Shown in pieces: positions 18,270-20,877 of a stretch of 20,877 nucleotides of DNA (the stretch's first letter is position 1; the number at the start of each line of letters is the position of its first letter). The translations under genes were made by a program, and so were the position numbers. The notes under the pieces are model-generated. The model did not search any database. It was not told the DNA's origin and saw nothing but the letters and a program-made list of their open reading frames with translations. The DNA is from Agrocybe praecox (lineage: Eukaryota; Basidiomycota; Agaricomycetes; Agaricales; Agrocybaceae). The DNA lies in the NCBI GenBank assembly GCA_964017145.1, contig CAXHKQ010000221.1, forward strand, positions 1-20,877, read 5' to 3'.

Positions 18270-19831
18270 ATCTACCCCGGCGAACTCGAATCCCAGCCAG
18301 ACTTCAACAACTTCAAAGACTGGCTCCTCCCCTTCCCCCTGTACCGCGGCAAAAAGACCGGTGACTCGGCCGAGGACGACAATCGCATCGTCGGCTACTT
18401 CAAGGGCGCCATCAAAGTCTACCGGCTGCCCATCGCCAAGGGCCTCGAGCCCGCCTTCGCGCCCACCCTCCCCACCAACGACCCGCTGCACGTCCTCGTC
18501 CGCGTCTACATCGTCAAGGCCACCGATCTCCATCCCATGGACCTGAACGGCAAAGCCGATCCCTACGTCGTCCTGCAGCTGGGCGGCAAGCGCATCTCCG
18601 ACAAGGACAACTACGTCAGCAAGCAGCTGAATCCCGTTTTCGGCAAGTGCTTCGAAATCGAGGCGACCTTCCCGCAAGACTCTCTGCTCACCATCTCCGT
18701 TCTCGACTGGGATCTGGTCGGCTCCGACGATCTGATCGGCGAGACGCGCATCGACCTCGAGAACCGCTTCTACAGCAAGCACCGCGCCACCTGCGGCCTA
18801 GCCCGGCGCTACGAAGAACTGGGCTACAATCGTTGGCGTGATCCCAGCAAGCCGACGCAGATCCTGCAGCGGCTGTGCCGCGAGAACAAGCTGGAGCAGC
18901 CGCACTACTTCCAGGATCGCGTCGTCATCTCGCGCTATTGCATGACGTTCAGCGAGGCGGAGGTGCTGCAGTGGAACGGACCGCTGACCAGTAAGAATCG
19001 CGACGAGCATCTGGCGCTGGCGGTGCTGCATCGATGGCACGAGATGCCGAGGATTGGGACGCGTATTGTGCCCGAGCATATTGAATCGCGACCGCTGTAC
19101 AATCCGGAGAAGGCGGGAATCGAGCAGGGCAAGCTGGAGCTGTGGGTGGATATGTTTCCGATGGACATGCCGCCGCCGGGGCCGCCGGTGGACATTTCGC
19201 CGCGCAAGCCGAAGGCGTATGAGCTGAGAATTGTGATTTGGAATACGGATGATGTGGTGCTGGAGGACGATGCGTTCTTTACGGGCGAAAAGATGTCGGA
19301 CATCTATGTGAAGGGATGGCTGAAGGGACCGCAGGATGTGCAGGCGACGGATATACATTATAGGTCGCTGACGGGGGAGGGGAATTTCAATTGGCGGTTC
19401 ATCTATCCGTTTGAGTATCTGGCGGCGGAGGAGAGGATCGTGCTGACGCGGAGGGAGTCGATGTTCAGTTGGGATGAGACTGAGGTGAAGATTCCGGCGC
19501 GGTTGGAGCTGCAGGTGTGGGATGCGGATCATTTTTCAGCGGACGATTTTTTGGGAGCGATTTCGTTGAATCTGAATCGGTTTCCGAGGGGCGCCAAGTC
19601 GTCGAAGCTGTGCACGCTGGATATGTTGAATACGGAGGGAGTGCCGACGGTGAATATTTTCAAGCAGAAGAGGGTGAGGGGATGGTGGCCGTTCTATGTG
19701 AAGAAGGAGAATGATGAGATGGAGCTGACGGGGAAGGTGGAGGCGGAGATCCATTTGCTGACGAAGGAGGAGGCTGAGCAAAATCCGGCGGGATTTGGAA
19801 GGAACGAGCCGGATGGGCTGGAGAAGCCGAA
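18270..19831 (+). CDS. Ferlin exon 8: C2F and C2G domains
   Basis: A 1,562-nt exon that enters in phase 0 after a C-rich tract and CCCAG, and leaves in phase 2 at GTGAGT (19832). The apparent TGA stop at 19833-19835 is only the donor read through. It begins [21 protein letters not shown]2F spans about residues 71-200 and keeps its calcium-site Asp residues ([13 protein letters not shown] and DWDLVGSDD). [11 protein letters not shown] is shifted only slightly to [11 protein letters not shown], and [12 protein letters not shown] is identical to otoferlin. C2G spans about residues 314-470 with [31 protein letters not shown] and [14 protein letters not shown]. It ends [20 protein letters not shown], exactly where otoferlin continues into the membrane anchor. 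That anchor is not in this window. Confidence 0.95.
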
Positions 19832-20877
19832 GTGAGTGTGGGGTGATGATTATTATTTGGCCAAATAACATTTTTAAAGCGTTGCTAAAATTTATCAATT
19901 TATTATTACATTTTGGTCCTGGTATTGCAAAGCTATAATCTATTCAATTTAATATTGCCTTGTCTCCTCGATTTTCGATACATTTGTGTTGATTCTACCA
20001 TTTTTAAAGTGCCTTTAATTCAATCGACGGCGACCGTCTTTTTAAATTTTCAATTCAATTTTCTATGTATCATGTAGATAGATTATTCTCATAAATCATG
20101 CAGAGTTGAAATGTGGTTCTAGGAATTGAAACATATTCAATAATATCGCCACCAGGTGGTGCAGAGCTTCCTTGTCGATATTTAAATAAAATAGTTGTAT
20201 CAAAACATTACGTTATACTACAAATATCATTCTTTTACGATCACTTTTATGCTGATAAATCACGATTCTAACATTCAGTTTATTTGAGAACGTAGATATG
20301 CATATTGGAGCTTCGATTCCAGGTCTTCAGAATATCTAAACCAAGAAACCACGAACAATTTAATTAAACAAAACTATTCACTGAACATTTGCATGTAATC
20401 ATAATCTTTAATTAAAGTTAAATCATCAATAAAACAGACCAATTGTCTAGGGTAACACAAACATAATTAAAATGTTTCAAATTTATGAGCAAGGGAGTAT
20501 TATGAATTATGACGTAAGCGTAAGGGTAAGGTAGTTTATATTATATTCACTCTAGTCTGGATACGTATAGCAAAAATCCAATTACATACAAGAAATGTAC
20601 TAACTGTATTCATGGCGATTGTGCGATACACATGACTTTGAAATCCCTAAATTTGCATTGATTCATATATTAAGACCATAAATTTCAGTGTTAAGTACAA
20701 AGGCAGTGGGTACTCTCGAAACTCCGTTCCAACAATATAAACATGTTAATGTTTTTGACAATCGATCATGATTTCACTTTCACAATTTCACCAATAATCT
20801 TGACCGCAAATAACACATGAAGTCCATTCTAGTTCTTGTTCAGAGCTATAACGTTTGTGTAAGCGGCCATATACGAT
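19832..20877 (+). other. Intron 8 (5' part), no gene recognised
   Basis: It starts with the GTGAGT donor of exon 8. The rest is AT-rich and has no segment that could encode the ferlin transmembrane anchor. It holds a CCACCAGGTGGTGC motif between AATATCG and CGATATT at about 20143-20182. At the far right (about 20844-20877) is a short sequence resembling 15943-15977 (GCTATAACNTTTGTNTA). Confidence 0.6.

Larger units (their letters stand above)
1577..19831 (+). other. Otoferlin-class ferlin gene, partial at both ends (gene span with introns)
   Basis: Seen: eight exon positions with GT-AG borders. Spliced together they read as one continuous ferlin-like protein of about 1,660 residues, with one unresolved junction (exons 6-7). 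Domain order is end of C2B, FerI, C2C, linker, FerB, C2D, C2E, linker, C2F, C2G. Known: ferlins are large tail-anchored multi-C2 proteins of membrane fusion. Otoferlin is the calcium sensor of inner-ear hair-cell exocytosis, and Drosophila misfire is a ferlin needed for breakdown of the sperm plasma membrane after fertilisation. Inference: this is the insect otoferlin orthologue, because near-identical blocks match otoferlin rather than dysferlin or myoferlin and no DysF domain occurs. The N-terminal C2A part and the C-terminal membrane anchor lie outside the window. The dipteran orthologue may be named after misfire, so no symbol is assigned. Confidence 0.93.

Noticed and set aside
19833..19835. 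TGA stop ending the long frame of exon 8, as if the protein stopped after C2G
   Set aside because: The TGA is part of a perfect GTGAGT donor. The protein breaks off inside LEKP-N, where otoferlin continues into its membrane anchor, so the gene continues beyond the window.
1..20877. CRISPR arrays, rRNA or tRNA genes, bacterial promoters and terminators
   Set aside because: No spaced direct-repeat array or structural RNA gene was seen, and the split gene with GT-AG introns shows the window is eukaryotic.

Overview
This window is eukaryotic, almost certainly insect, and probably mosquito or another dipteran. GC-rich exons sit in AT-rich introns crowded with decayed DNA transposons. Apart from remnants of mobile elements, it holds the middle and most of the C-terminal half of a single plus-strand gene: an otoferlin-class ferlin, related to vertebrate OTOF and to the ferlin family that includes Drosophila misfire. 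I recognised it by reading translated exons against known otoferlin sequence. Species and locus name cannot be fixed from the sequence alone.

Eight exon positions are visible: 1577-1639, 1786-1870 or 3013-3097, 3235-3391, 6264-7548, 8224-8700, 10735-11762 (or 11719), 16581-16909 and 18270-19831. In order they encode the end of C2B, FerI, C2C, a linker, FerB, C2D, C2E, an acidic and basic linker, C2F and C2G. The C2A exons lie upstream. The final transmembrane exon lies downstream, because the last exon ends at a donor just before the expected membrane anchor. No DysF domain is seen, as expected for the otoferlin class.

Three observations about the gene stand out. First, exons 1786-1870 and 3013-3097 are both 85 nt, have the same phases and encode alternative versions of the same C2B segment. 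Using both, or neither, puts a stop in the next exon, so they look like mutually exclusive exons guarded by reading frame. Second, in each of the four long exons the third codon position runs from C-rich at the 5' end to G-rich at the 3' end, and it resets at the next exon. Third, the exon 6 to exon 7 junction has a phase conflict that points to an earlier donor, alternative splicing or a missed exon.

The introns contain a mariner element with 33-bp perfect inverted repeats (74-977), a tRNA-like SINE fragment, a TTAA-flanked foldback element with a nested insertion (8877-10203), a minus-strand Helitron helicase pseudogene with a recognisable 3' end (12574-13640), two further large palindromes (13762-14380 and 14793-15860), several copies of one dispersed repeat, and an 813-bp non-autonomous hAT element with an exact 8-bp target duplication (17424-18236) lying 33 nt before exon 8. 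I see no RNA genes, CRISPR arrays, prokaryotic signals or second protein-coding gene.
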